Of a DNA stretch of 64,000 nt, positions 32,343 through 40,970 are shown in pieces (the first letter of the stretch is position 1; the number at the start of each line of letters is the position of its first letter). The stretch is from Chromobacterium paludis. Its GTDB lineage: Bacteria; Pseudomonadota; Gammaproteobacteria; Burkholderiales; Chromobacteriaceae. Both the position numbers and the translations under genes were made by a program. Where the stretch lies: positions 868,001 to 932,000 of the forward strand of contig NZ_CP043473.1 of assembly GCF_008275125.1 (NCBI RefSeq), written 5' to 3'. The notes below the pieces were generated by a model. That model had not been told where the DNA came from, made no database searches, and was given only the letters and a program-made list of their open reading frames with translations.

Positions 32343-34076
32343 TCAGGCCGTCGCGGCTTCCGCGTCGACGTTGCGCAGGGCTTGTTCGATGTAGAGGCCC
32401 CGACATTTCAGTCTTTGCAGCTTGCCGCTGGTGGTGCGCGGCAGGCTGCCGTTGGCGACGAAGGCGATGGCGTGGGCGCCGAAGCCGAAACGCTCGCGCA
32501 GCAGGGCCTGCAGCTCTGCGCGCAGATTCGCCTGCTCTTCTTCGCGCTCGAACTCGATCATCACGATCAGGTTTTCCGTGCCCTGGGTTTCGTCGTAGAT
32601 GCCGGTGGCGGCGATGGCGCTGCCGCCGGCCAGCAGCGGGTGGGCGGCCAGCGCGTCTTCTACCTCATGCGGGAAGTAGTTGCTGCCGCGGATGATGATG
32701 ATTTCCTTCTGCCGGCCCAGCACGAATAGCTGGCCGTCGGCCTGATAGCCCAGGTCGCCGGTGGCGAACCATTCGCCGGGATGGTAGGCCTCATGCTGGC
32801 CGTCGGCCGGCAGATAGCCCGACATCAGCGAGCTGCCGCGCAGCTGGATTTCGCCGACCTGGCGCGCCTTGAGTTCCATGCCCTCGGCGCTGGCGACGCG
32901 CACTGCCATGCCCGGTATCGGCTTGCCCATGGCCAGCACCGTTTCCGCGGCGCGGGCGTGTTCGTCGGCCGGTCGGGCGATGGAGAAATTGGTCAGGGCG
33001 TCGGAGTCTATGCGGTCCGCTATCAGATAAGAGAAAGCGTCGCGGTCGTAGCCTATCGTCGCGTCGTGCATGGTGGCGGCCAAGGTGGATTCCGCCATGC
33101 CGTAGCATGGTTGCAAGGCGGAACGGGACAGACCGTGCGGCTCGAACACGCGGGAGAATTCCTGTAAACAGGCCAGGTCGACGCGCTCCGCGCCGATGAA
33201 GATATTGCGCAGCCGGGAGAGGTCCACGCCCTGCATGGACGCGGCGCGGTAGCGGCGCACGCAGTATTGCAGGCCGAAGGTGGGCGTGGCCGTGGTGGTA
33301 GCGCCGAAGGCGGCGATGCGCTTGAGCCAGCCCAGCGGATTGCGGATGAAGCCGGGGGGCTGCATCAACAGCAGCGGCGCCTGGTAGTACAGATTGGACA
33401 ACAGGGTGATCAAGCCCATGTCGTGATACAGCGGCAGCCAGGAGGCGGAGGCGTCGCCGCGGGCCGGATCATAGCCAACCGCGCCGCCTATGCCGCGCAC
33501 ATTGTCGATCACGTTGCGGTGGCTCAGCACCACGGCCTTGGGGCAGCCGGTGGAGCCGGAAGTCAGCTGTACATGATGGGCGTCATCCGGAGAAACCCGC
33601 AGGGGCGACAGCGCGTTGGCGGCTGCGGCGGCCTGCTCCACGACTTCTGTGGAAACGACGCGGACGGCCTGGTCTGCCAGCAGGGCGCGCAAAGCTTCCG
33701 CCTGCGCGGATTTGGCGATGACCAGGCGCGGGGAAAACAGGCGGCAGGCTAGCGGAATCTGGCCGCGCGACGAGTCGGCGGGAGATCGGCCTGGCAGCGG
33801 CGCGGTGCAGGGCAGGGCGCCCAATAGCACACAGGCGGTTTGCAGCAGCAGGTGATCGATGGAGGCGGGCAGGGCCAGGATGACGAGGTCGCCACGCGCG
33901 GCGCCCAGTTCTCTGAGTCCTGAGGCCAGCGCCAGCGCTTGCTGCGCCAGCTCAGCGTGGGAGATTCGTTTTTCTTCGCCGCTTTCCTCCACCACCGCGA
34001 TGCCTTGCCCGCTATCCGGCCCGGCATGCTTCAGCGCAGAGAGGATGGCGTCCGTCATTGATGCGTGATTCAGCAA
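32343..34076 (-). CDS. fatty acyl-AMP ligase-like enzyme, first gene of the operon
   Basis: 577 aa. Adenylate-forming core: VQLTSGSTGCPKAVVLSHRNV, SWLPLYHDMGLITLL (the YHDMGLI block is a hallmark of fatty acyl-AMP ligases, FAAL), PCYGMAESTLA, EWFATGDLGYQADGQLFVLGRQKEIIIIRGSNYFPHEVEDAL, and LPRTTSGKLQRLKCR. FAALs load fatty acids on ACP rather than CoA. The frame opens with TTG at 34076, preceded at 8 nt by AGGAG; an ATG six codons later (34058) has no good site, so TTG is preferred. A lux-box lies about 150 bp upstream. Confidence 0.87.
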   Translation of the reverse strand: MLNHASMTDAILSALKHAGPDSGQGIAVVEESGEEKRISHAELAQQALALASGLRELGAARGDLVILALPASIDHLLLQTACVLLGALPCTAPLPGRSPADSSRGQIPLACRLFSPRLVIAKSAQAEALRALLADQAVRVVSTEVVEQAAAAANALSPLRVSPDDAHHVQLTSGSTGCPKAVVLSHRNVIDNVRGIGGAVGYDPARGDASASWLPLYHDMGLITLLSNLYYQAPLLLMQPPGFIRNPLGWLKRIAAFGATTTATPTFGLQYCVRRYRAASMQGVDLSRLRNIFIGAERVDLACLQEFSRVFEPHGLSRSALQPCYGMAESTLAATMHDATIGYDRDAFSYLIADRIDSDALTNFSIARPADEHARAAETVLAMGKPIPGMAVRVASAEGMELKARQVGEIQLRGSSLMSGYLPADGQHEAYHPGEWFATGDLGYQADGQLFVLGRQKEIIIIRGSNYFPHEVEDALAAHPLLAGGSAIAATGIYDETQGTENLIVMIEFEREEEQANLRAELQALLRERFGFGAHAIAFVANGSLPRTTSGKLQRLKCRGLYIEQALRNVDAEAATA

Positions 34077-34099
34077 TTCCCGATCTCCTGCAAATGGTC

Positions 34100-34116
34100 A
34101 ACGTTTTCTTTACGTT
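34100..34116. promoter_or_regulatory. AACGT-N7-ACGTT dyad in the operon leader
   Basis: Inverted repeat AACGT (34100-34104) and ACGTT (34112-34116), only 25-40 bp upstream of the TTG start. It includes TTTACGTT, a half-site like the LiuR-type operator at 35134. Possible second regulatory input; weak. Confidence 0.3.
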
Positions 34117-34192
34117 ATGTCCTACGGAAAGTGCAGGTTTTTATTGTTATAGCTAGTTTATTATTTTTGATGAATTTAGCATTATTAGTTTT

Positions 34193-34219
34193 CACGGATA
34201 ATACATTCGCATTTCCGTG
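34193..34219. promoter_or_regulatory. dyad CACGGA-N15-TCCGTG spanning the -10 region
   Basis: CACGGA (34193-34198) and TCCGTG (34214-34219) flank the proposed -10 hexamer TATTAT (34203-34198 on the minus strand). A protein bound here would block the promoter, so a repressor site is possible. Owner unknown. Confidence 0.4.
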
Positions 34220-34245
34220 GTGTGAACCTGTTATGTAGGACAGGT
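34198..34245 (-). promoter_or_regulatory. lux-box and promoter of the biosynthetic operon
   Basis: ACCTGT (34226-34231), 8-bp spacer, ACAGGT (34240-34245): a perfect 20-bp dyad whose arms equal those of the Vibrio fischeri lux-box. Read inward it is also CTG-N10-CAG with GG at the right place, matching 8 of 10 fixed positions of the CviR-type site (CTGnCC-N4-GGnCAG) of Chromobacterium as I recall it. On the minus strand TATTAT (34203-34198) follows 22 bp after the box, near the class II arrangement of LuxR-activated promoters. The predicted start is near 34191, about 115 nt before the first gene. Confidence 0.78.
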
Positions 34246-34679
34246 TATCTTGGCTGTATATATATGCTTACGTTCTTGCTGGGTTAGGCTGGCAGCCGCG
34301 TCAGATAAGGCTTCCGACGGTCTGGCATGACGAGGGAATGGAAAGGATGGGGGGAGAGGCGGGCTTGTTTTGTGACGGGCGATGAACTAGCGCGCAAACT
34401 TCGGCAACAACTTGGCCAGCCGCCGCTCATGTCCGTTGTGGACGACTCGTCCTCATCTGCCCTAAGGAGCTGCGGGCACCCGGGGACAGGCAACGCGGGC
34501 GGTCAGTTCGATGCGCGCCAGCGCCGGCATGCCCTAAAACCGTCGGCCGCACGGCGGCTTTGCTGGAATGCTTGAACAGGGGAGGTGCCAGGCTCGGGGT
34601 CAGGCCGCGCCCGGCACTTGTTTGGATGCCATGAAGGCTGCGCGCGGATTACCGCTGTTGCGAGGGATGCGGCAAGGAG

Positions 34680-35072
34680 TCAGGCCGCCTCGCCGCCGCT
34701 GGCGATGACGCTGCGGCAATGGGTTTCCAGCGAGCCGATTTCGTCCAGCACGGCGTCGATATCGCGTTTTTGTTCTTCCAGCTGACGGCGGCGGTCCAAC
34801 AGCAGGTCCAATAGTTTTTGCGATTGGCTGGCTTCGTCGCGCGCCAGTTGGTACATGTCGATGATTTCGCGGATCTCGGCCAAGGACAGGCCGATGCGCT
34901 TGCCGCGCAGTATCAATCTGAGCCGGGCGCGGTCGCGGCGGGTGAACAGGCGCTGGCGGCCTTCGCGTTGCGGCTCGATCAGGCCTTGCTCCTCATAGAA
35001 GCGGATGGTGCGCAGCGTGACGTCGAATTCGCGCGCCAGGTCTGAGATGGTGAAAAATTCTGCTTGAGTCAT
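34680..35072 (-). CDS. MerR-family regulator, LiuR-like
   Basis: 130 aa. N-terminal MerR winged helix (FFTISDLAREFDVTLRTIRFYEEQGLIEPQREGRQRLFTRRDRARLRLILRGKRIGLSLAEIREIIDMYQ), then a coiled-coil dimer helix without metal-binding cysteines, as in LiuR, the regulator of branched-chain amino acid and fatty-acid degradation in proteobacteria. It is divergent from an acyl-CoA synthetase gene with a palindromic TTACGT-tt-ACGTAA between, matching LiuR-type operators. It controls probably itself and that synthetase. Confidence 0.85.
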   Translation of the reverse strand: MTQAEFFTISDLAREFDVTLRTIRFYEEQGLIEPQREGRQRLFTRRDRARLRLILRGKRIGLSLAEIREIIDMYQLARDEASQSQKLLDLLLDRRRQLEEQKRDIDAVLDEIGSLETHCRSVIASGGEAA

Positions 35073-35133
35073 GTAAGTCTTCCTTGGACGGCGATTGTAG
35101 CGTTTTTCCCACCATCGCAGCGCAGAGCTTGAT

Positions 35134-35147
35134 TTACGTTTACGTAA
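35134..35147. promoter_or_regulatory. LiuR-type operator
   Basis: TTACGT-tt-ACGTAA, a perfect dyad, in the 124-bp gap between the divergent MerR regulator and acyl-CoA synthetase. It agrees with the TTTACGT-n-ACGTAAA style of LiuR sites. Confidence 0.72.
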
Positions 35148-35196
35148 TCGTCAATCTGTCTCTTCGCTTATCGCCACATCTTGACGGGAGTCGCCC

Positions 35197-36885
35197 ATGC
35201 CGCAACCCAGCTATGCCCACGGCGCCAGCGCGCAGCCGCTGCTTGGACAGACCATAGGACGTTTCTTCGACGAAGCTTGCGCCAAGCATGGCGAGCGGCT
35301 GGCGCTGCGCGTGCGGCATCAGGACATAAGTTGGAGCTATGCCGAGCTGCGGCGGCGGGTGGACCGCGCGGCTTGCGGCCTGCTGCGGCTGGGCCTGAAA
35401 ACGGGCGAGCGGGTGGGCATCTGGTCGCAGAACCGCGCGGAGTGGGTGTTGATGCAATTCGCCGCGGCCAAGGCGGGCCTGGTGCTGGTCAACATCAACC
35501 CCGGCTACCGCCGCGCGGAACTGGAGTACGCGCTGAATAAGGTGGGGTGCCGCGCGCTAGTGTTGTCTCCCAGCTTCAAGAGCAGCGACTACGTGGAGAT
35601 GATCCGCGACCTGGCGCCGGAGCTGGACGCCTGCCGGCCGGGCGAATTGCGCGCGGCCAAGCTGCCGGAGCTGCGCTGGGTCGTGCGCATGGGGCAGCAA
35701 GCCTTGCCCGGCATGCTGCCGTTTTCCGAACTGCTGACGGAACCGTCGGCGGACGAACTGGCCGCGTTGCAGGCGCTGGGCGAGACGCTGCAGTTCGACG
35801 AGGCGGTCAATATCCAGTTCACCTCCGGCACCACCGGCCATCCCAAGGGCGCCACGCTGTCCCACCACAATATATTGAACAACGCCTGGTTCGTCGGCGC
35901 GGCGATGAAGCTGGGGCCGGATGACAGGCTGTGCATTCCGGTGCCGCTTTACCACTGCTTCGGCATGGTGATGGGCACCCTGTGCTGCCTGTGCCACGGC
36001 GCGGCCATGGTGTTTCCGGGCGAGGGCTTCGACGCGCTGGCGGTGCTGGAGACGGTGCAGGAAGAGCGCTGCACCGCGCTGCATGGCGTGCCGACCATGT
36101 TCATCGCCGCGCTGGACCATCCGCGCTTCGCCGAGTTCGACTTGTCCAGCCTACGCACCGGCATCATGGCCGGCAGCCCCTGCCCGGTGGAGGTGATGCG
36201 CAAGGTGATAGAGCGCATGCACATGGCCGAGGTCACCATCTGCTACGGCATGACGGAAACCAGCCCGGTCAGCCTGCAAAGCGCCACCGATACGCCGCTG
36301 GAGCAGCGCGTCAGCACCGTAGGCTCCGCCCATCCGCATGTGGAGGTGAAGATCGTCGACGCCGAGGGGCGAATCGCGCCGCGCGGACAAAGCGGCGAGC
36401 TGTGCGTGCGCGGCTATTCCGTGATGCTGGGCTACTGGGACGACGAGGAGATGACGCGCGCCGCCGTAGACGCCGGCGGCTGGATGCATACCGGCGACCT
36501 GGCGCTCATGAACGAGGACGGTTCGGTCAATATCGTCGGCAGGGTCAAGGACATGGTGATACGCGGCGGCGAAAACGTGTACCCGCGCGAGATAGAAGAG
36601 TTCCTGTATCGCCATCCCAAGATTCAGGACGTGCAGGTGATAGGCGTGCCGGATGTCCGCTACGGCGAGGAGTTGTGCGCGTGGATACGGCTGCGAGACG
36701 GCGAGACGGCCAGCGAGGACGACATCCGCGCCTTTTGCCAGGGCCAGATCGCCCATTACAAGATTCCGCGCTACATCGAGTTCGTCGATAGTTTCCCGAT
36801 GACCGTCACCGGCAAGATACAGAAATACCTGATGCGCCGGCAAATGGCGGAGAAACTGGGCTTGGCCGATGCGAAAACGGCATGA
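35197..36885 (+). CDS. medium/long-chain acyl-CoA synthetase (AMP-binding)
   Basis: 562 aa. [20 protein letters not shown] (P-loop), [74 protein letters not shown] (fatty-acyl-CoA-synthetase signature) and the Lys in [13 protein letters not shown]. It activates a carboxylic acid to its CoA thioester for beta-oxidation or branched-chain degradation. ATG at 35197 with GGGAG upstream. Divergent from, and probably repressed by, the LiuR-like regulator. Confidence 0.9.
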   Translation: MPQPSYAHGASAQPLLGQTIGRFFDEACAKHGERLALRVRHQDISWSYAELRRRVDRAACGLLRLGLKTGERVGIWSQNRAEWVLMQFAAAKAGLVLVNINPGYRRAELEYALNKVGCRALVLSPSFKSSDYVEMIRDLAPELDACRPGELRAAKLPELRWVVRMGQQALPGMLPFSELLTEPSADELAALQALGETLQFDEAVNIQFTSGTTGHPKGATLSHHNILNNAWFVGAAMKLGPDDRLCIPVPLYHCFGMVMGTLCCLCHGAAMVFPGEGFDALAVLETVQEERCTALHGVPTMFIAALDHPRFAEFDLSSLRTGIMAGSPCPVEVMRKVIERMHMAEVTICYGMTETSPVSLQSATDTPLEQRVSTVGSAHPHVEVKIVDAEGRIAPRGQSGELCVRGYSVMLGYWDDEEMTRAAVDAGGWMHTGDLALMNEDGSVNIVGRVKDMVIRGGENVYPREIEEFLYRHPKIQDVQVIGVPDVRYGEELCAWIRLRDGETASEDDIRAFCQGQIAHYKIPRYIEFVDSFPMTVTGKIQKYLMRRQMAEKLGLADAKTA

Positions 36886-36977
36886 CTTCGGACAAGCGAT
36901 GACAGCAAAATGCGCCGCCTCGGTCGCGCTTTTGGCTTACAATGCCGCCAAACCGATTCATCTTGAGGAATGACACC

Positions 36978-37658
36978 ATGACCGAGACCGTATTCAACGA
37001 TGCAGACCTGACCCGTCTTGAAACGCTGCTGACGCCGCTGTCCGCCAGCGGCAGCACCATGCGCCCGGACGAAGTGCAGGGCTTCTTCGCCGCGCTGGCC
37101 AGCGGTCCGGACCAGGTGGACGCCGATTTCTGGCTGCCGGAAGTGCTGGGCGACGCGCCGGCCTTTGAAAACCCGGAAGACGAAGCCGAGCTGAAAGCCC
37201 TGCTGCAGAAGCTGTTCGACAGCATCCGCGCCGCGCTGGCCGAAGGCGAAGAGCTGGACATGATCCTCTACGCCGAGGAAGACAGCGAAGAAGAGGGCGA
37301 GCCGGACTACTGGCCGTGGGCCAACGCCTATCTGTACGCGCTGGACCTGGTCGACACCGACTGGTTCGAAGTGGCGGAAGAGGACGAAGGCTTCGAAAGC
37401 CTGATGATGCCGATGCTGGTGCTGGGCGGCGCTTTCGAGGACGAGGAGGGCGGCGAGGACCTGCTGACTTTCACCGACGAAGAAGTGGAAGGCTACAAGG
37501 AAGAGCTGACCGATGCCCTGGTGGCCGTGCACAACTACTGGCGCGCCAAGGAACAGGCGCCGAGCACCGTGCGCCGCGAAGGCGACAAGGTGGGCCGCAA
37601 CGACCTGTGCCCGTGCGGCAGCGGCAAGAAATACAAGGCCTGCTGCGGCGCCAACTAA
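36978..37658 (+). CDS. UPF0149/YecA family protein with SEC-C motif
   Basis: 226 aa from ATG at 36978. A very acidic UPF0149 domain ([48 protein letters not shown]) followed by a C-terminal SEC-C zinc motif, [17 protein letters not shown], the same metal-binding tail found on SecA. Family members are linked to protein export or ribosome contacts, but the role is not settled. Monocistronic, closed by a strong hairpin terminator. Confidence 0.88.
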   Translation: MTETVFNDADLTRLETLLTPLSASGSTMRPDEVQGFFAALASGPDQVDADFWLPEVLGDAPAFENPEDEAELKALLQKLFDSIRAALAEGEELDMILYAEEDSEEEGEPDYWPWANAYLYALDLVDTDWFEVAEEDEGFESLMMPMLVLGGAFEDEEGGEDLLTFTDEEVEGYKEELTDALVAVHNYWRAKEQAPSTVRREGDKVGRNDLCPCGSGKKYKACCGAN

Positions 37659-37675
37659 GCCCGGCAAGCAGCATT

Positions 37676-37705
37676 GAAAACAGCGGACTTCGGTCCGCTG
37701 TTTTC
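37676..37705 (+). terminator. intrinsic terminator of the SEC-C gene
   Basis: GAAAACAGCGGAC-ttcg-GTCCGCTGTTTTC: a 13-bp perfect stem with a UUCG tetraloop and a T-run in the right arm. The A/T-rich base makes it work in either direction. Confidence 0.88.
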
Positions 37706-37788
37706 ATTTCCGCGACGGAGGCTTGGGCGGCAGGGGCTGGCAGGGGTATTCTTTTGACATTTTCAGCGCCGCGCATCCGGAGCCACCC

Positions 37789-38946
37789 ATGACCCAGGCC
37801 ATCGCTTTCGACCACCACTCCTCAACCCGCATCCGCTTCGGCGCCGGCAAGCTGGCCAGTCTGCCCGATTTGCTGCCGGATGGCGCGAAAATCCTGCTGC
37901 TGTATGGCGGCGGCTCGATCAAGCGTGCCGGCGTGTATGAAACACTGACCCAGGCCCTGGCGGGCCATGACTGGAACGAATTCGGCGGCGTGACGGCGAA
38001 CCCCTCGGTCGAGGCGCTGAACCCGGCGCTCAGCCAATTGGCGGAAACCGGGCGAGACTTCATCCTGGCGGTGGGAGGCGGTTCGGTGATAGACGGCGCC
38101 AAGTACCTGGCCGCCGCGGCGCATTACGCGGGCGACGCCTGGGATCTGGTGGCGGGCAAGGCGCGCGTGCGGGCCGCTTTGCCCATAGGCGCGGTGCTGA
38201 CCCTGGCGGCAACGGGCGCGGAAGCCAACGGCACCGCGGTGATTTCCCGGCTGTCCAGCCAGGACAAGCTGACTTTCCGCTCGCCGCTCCTGCAGCCTCG
38301 CTTCGCGGTGCTGGACCCGGAGCTGTTGGTCTCCTTGCCCGACGCGCAGCTGGCCAATGGCGTGGTGGACGCCTTCGTGCATGCCTGCGAGCAGTACCTG
38401 ACCTATCCGGTGGGCGCGCTGGTGCAGGATGGCTGCGCCGAAGCCGTGTTGCGGGCCTTGCGCCAGCTGGCGCAGCGCTTCGGAGAGCGCCGCTCGTTGG
38501 ACTGGCGGCAGAACATGATGTGGGCCGCCAACCAGGCCTTGTCTGGCCCCATCGGCCTGGGCGTGCCGCACGACTGGGCCACGCACCGCATAGGCCGCGC
38601 GCTGACGGCTCTGTACGGCATGGATCATGGCCGCACCCTGTCCATCGTGCAGCCGTCCTTGTTGCGCGAAACCCTGGCGGAAAAGGCGGCCAAGCTGAGC
38701 CAGATGGGCGAGCGGGTGTTCGACGCCCCCGGCATGGCGCCGGAGCGGGTCATAGACAGCATGGTCGAACTGTATCGCGGCCTGGCCATGCCGGTGACGC
38801 TGTCTGAAGCCGGGGTGGCGGAGGCGGACGCAGCGCGGAGGGTGATGGCGTCGCTGCGCAAGGAGGGCGAAATCCGCCTGGGCGAGAACGGCATTCTGGA
38901 TGAGGCCAGGGTCGGCCGCATCGTCAGCGCGTTTTGCGGGAGTTGA
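37789..38946 (+). CDS. iron-containing alcohol dehydrogenase, YqhD/BDH type
   Basis: 385 aa from ATG at 37789. Group III alcohol dehydrogenase: NAD(P) site LAVGGGSVIDGAKYLA; metal ligands in GVVDAFVHACEQYL, GVPHDWATHRIG and YGMDHGRTLSI. YqhD-like members reduce aldehydes with NADPH and protect from reactive aldehydes; the physiological substrate is not readable. Stands alone between a terminator and dcuC. Confidence 0.88.
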   Translation: MTQAIAFDHHSSTRIRFGAGKLASLPDLLPDGAKILLLYGGGSIKRAGVYETLTQALAGHDWNEFGGVTANPSVEALNPALSQLAETGRDFILAVGGGSVIDGAKYLAAAAHYAGDAWDLVAGKARVRAALPIGAVLTLAATGAEANGTAVISRLSSQDKLTFRSPLLQPRFAVLDPELLVSLPDAQLANGVVDAFVHACEQYLTYPVGALVQDGCAEAVLRALRQLAQRFGERRSLDWRQNMMWAANQALSGPIGLGVPHDWATHRIGRALTALYGMDHGRTLSIVQPSLLRETLAEKAAKLSQMGERVFDAPGMAPERVIDSMVELYRGLAMPVTLSEAGVAEADAARRVMASLRKEGEIRLGENGILDEARVGRIVSAFCGS

Positions 38947-39071
38947 GCGCGCTTTGGCTTTGGCGGGCGTAGTAGACGGCTTGTTTCAGGTCAAAGTCAT
39001 GCCGTCTTAGCCGCTAGGCCGGGCGATATCCCTGTAAATTAGCTTTTATTGATTTATTTGGGAGTTCGCTC

Positions 39072-40421
39072 ATGGAGCTGCTGCTTGGCCTCGCCGTCAC
39101 CGTGCTGGTGGGGCGCTACATTTTCAAGGGTTATTCCGCCACTGGCGTGCTGCTGGTGGGCGGGTTGTTTCTATTGTTGGTCTCGGTGTTGATGGGGCAT
39201 CAAATCTTGCCCAAGAACGTGCCCAGCACCGGTCAGCCGCTGGCCGACATCCCGGAATACGTCAAATCGCTGCTGAGCAACCGCGCCGCGGACTTGGGCC
39301 TGATGGTGATGGCGCTGTGCGGCTTCGCCAGCTACACCACCCATATCGGCGCCAACGACATGGTGGTGAAGCTGGCCTCGCGTCCGCTTAGCAAGATACG
39401 TTCGCCCTATGTGCTGATGGTGGCCGCGTACTTCGTCGCCTGCGTGCTGTCGCTGGCCGTATCCTCGGCTACCGGCCTGGGCGTCTTGCTGATGGCCACG
39501 CTGTTTCCGCTGATGGTGAACATGGGCATCAGCCGCGGCGCGGCCGCCGCGATCTGCGCCTCGCCGGCGGCGGTGATTCTGTCGCCCACTTCCGGCGATG
39601 TGGTGATCGCGGCCCAGGCATCGAAGATGCCGCTGATAGACTTCGCCTTCAAGACCACCCTGCCGATTTCCATCGCCGCCATCGTTTGCATGGGCGTCAC
39701 GCATTTCTTCTGGCAGCGCTATCTGGACCGCCGCGCCGGCGTGGAGCTGTCGCGCCAGGATGTGAAGGAAATCCAGACCCATGCGCCGGCTTTCTACGCC
39801 CTGTTGCCGTTCACGCCCATCGTCGGCGTGCTGCTGTTCAACGGCAAGCTCGCGCCGGAGCTGCACATTGTCACCATCCTGATCATCTGCATCCTGATGA
39901 CGTCGTGCCTGGAGTTTTTGCGCCATCGCAGCGTCAAGCCGGTGTTCGCGGGCCTGGATACGGTGTACAAGGGCATGGGCGACGCGTTTACCAGCGTGGT
40001 GATGCTGATCGTCGCTGCCGGCGTGTTCGCTCAAGGCCTGTCCACGCTGGGCTTCATCAGCCAGCTGATCGCGCTGGCGCAGTCCTTCGGCTCCGGCGCC
40101 GTGGTGCTGATGCTGGTGTTGGTGGCGATCACCACCATCGCCGCGCTGACCACCGGCTCCGGCAATGCGCCGTTCTACGCCTTTGTCGAGCTGATTCCCA
40201 AGCTGGCGGCGCAGTCCGGCATCAATCCTGCCTTCCTGGCCATCCCCATGCTGCAGGCGTCCAATCTGGGCCGCACGGTATCGCCGGTATCCGGCGTGGT
40301 GGTGGCGTGCGCAGGCATGAGCCAGGTGTCGCCGTTCGACATCGTCAAGCGCACGTCCTTGCCTATCGTGGTGGGACTGGTGGTGGTGATTGCCGGCACC
40401 TGCATGCTGGTGCCGGCCTAA
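39072..40421 (+). CDS. dcuC: C4-dicarboxylate transporter DcuC
   Basis: 449 aa with about 12 membrane segments. The family pattern is clear from LLGLAVTVLVGRYIFKGYSATGVLL, VMALCGFASYTTHIGANDMVVKLASRPL, SPAAVILSPTSGDVVIAAQASKMPL, TTGSGNAPFYAFVELIPKLA and ASNLGRTVSPVSGVVVACAG. It exchanges or exports succinate and related C4 acids in the inner membrane, mainly under oxygen limitation in relatives. GGGAGTTCGCTC precedes the ATG. Convergent, 9 bp from the next gene; no clear FNR site seen. Confidence 0.9.
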   Translation: MELLLGLAVTVLVGRYIFKGYSATGVLLVGGLFLLLVSVLMGHQILPKNVPSTGQPLADIPEYVKSLLSNRAADLGLMVMALCGFASYTTHIGANDMVVKLASRPLSKIRSPYVLMVAAYFVACVLSLAVSSATGLGVLLMATLFPLMVNMGISRGAAAAICASPAAVILSPTSGDVVIAAQASKMPLIDFAFKTTLPISIAAIVCMGVTHFFWQRYLDRRAGVELSRQDVKEIQTHAPAFYALLPFTPIVGVLLFNGKLAPELHIVTILIICILMTSCLEFLRHRSVKPVFAGLDTVYKGMGDAFTSVVMLIVAAGVFAQGLSTLGFISQLIALAQSFGSGAVVLMLVLVAITTIAALTTGSGNAPFYAFVELIPKLAAQSGINPAFLAIPMLQASNLGRTVSPVSGVVVACAGMSQVSPFDIVKRTSLPIVVGLVVVIAGTCMLVPA

Positions 40422-40429
40422 GAAAGGCG

Positions 40430-40945
40430 TCAGGCTGGCGCGTAACGCTCATCCAGCAGACGCACGGTCAGTTGATGCAGGCCGTGCAGCTGCGCCTCGG
40501 TGGATGGCGTCAGGGCGTGGACTTGCCGCAAAACCTGGCAGGCCTCGTCCAGGCCGCGCGCCAGGCCCTCCCGCGCCAGCGGCGCGAAGGCGCGGCAAGC
40601 GGCGTCGGCGCCAAGTGCCTGCTGGCGGCGCTGGTAGCGCTCTTGCAGCATGACAATGCCCAGCAACAAGTGCTGGCTGTGGCTGATGCCCGGCAGGTCC
40701 GCCTCCTGCCGCAGCCCGGCATCGAGTGTAAGGCCGGCCAGTTGCGCGATCTGATCCATGGACGCGCTGTACAGCAGCTCGGCCGCCTGTTTGCCCTGGC
40801 TCAGTCCGATCTCCGCGCTGTCGTCCTGCGGCAGCGGCGCGCCGCCATGGCCGCCGCGACGCCAGGTCACCTGGTTGACGCCGTTGCTCTGCCGCGGGTG
40901 CGTCGGCAGGATGGGCGAAATGGCGATGTCGTCGTCTATGGTCAT
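40430..40945 (-). CDS. hypothetical protein, shortened relative of the DUF5610-like neighbour
   Basis: 171 aa. No recognised domain by itself. The C-terminal part, FAPLAREGLARGLDEACQVLRQVHALTPSTEAQLHGLHQL, lines up with FLKLIRQGFDQGFQEATDILKSLNVFNGDVADGVQKTHDL in the protein encoded just upstream, pointing to divergent duplication. Soluble, probably helical. The two are 25 bp apart and should be co-transcribed. Function unknown; DUF5610 proteins are often found near flagellar or secretion genes, which are not seen here. Confidence 0.7.
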   Translation of the reverse strand: MTIDDDIAISPILPTHPRQSNGVNQVTWRRGGHGGAPLPQDDSAEIGLSQGKQAAELLYSASMDQIAQLAGLTLDAGLRQEADLPGISHSQHLLLGIVMLQERYQRRQQALGADAACRAFAPLAREGLARGLDEACQVLRQVHALTPSTEAQLHGLHQLTVRLLDERYAPA

Positions 40946-40970
40946 GGCGGCTGCTCCGCAGCTTCAGGCT

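Larger units (their letters stand above)
34077..34679. other. 603-bp regulatory gap upstream of the biosynthetic operon
   Basis: The 34100-34260 part is AT-rich and holds the lux-box, a second dyad and a -10 like hexamer, all oriented to the operon. The 34261-34679 part is GC-rich, without a convincing gene on either strand; short open frames there have no ribosome site or homology that I see. A loose GTGCC...GGCAC hairpin near 34586-34618 may end the MerR transcript. Confidence 0.6.

Noticed and set aside
13835..34076. Citrate-diamine siderophore pathway (diaminobutyrate aminotransferase, decarboxylase and citrate synthase in one operon).
   Set aside because: No IucA/IucC-type synthetase, no NRPS, no receptor or export genes of siderophore kind; ACP, KAS III and FAAL do not fit.
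13835..34076. Aerocyanidin/aerocavin-type fatty-acid antibiotic cluster of Chromobacterium as the known product.
   Set aside because: Attractive by organism and lipid character, but I see no recognisable isonitrile synthase set and cannot compare the sequences; not claimed.
34327..34785. Small plus-strand genes in the gap upstream of the operon.
   Set aside because: No ribosome site, no recognisable protein pattern, and the second overlaps the MerR gene in antisense.
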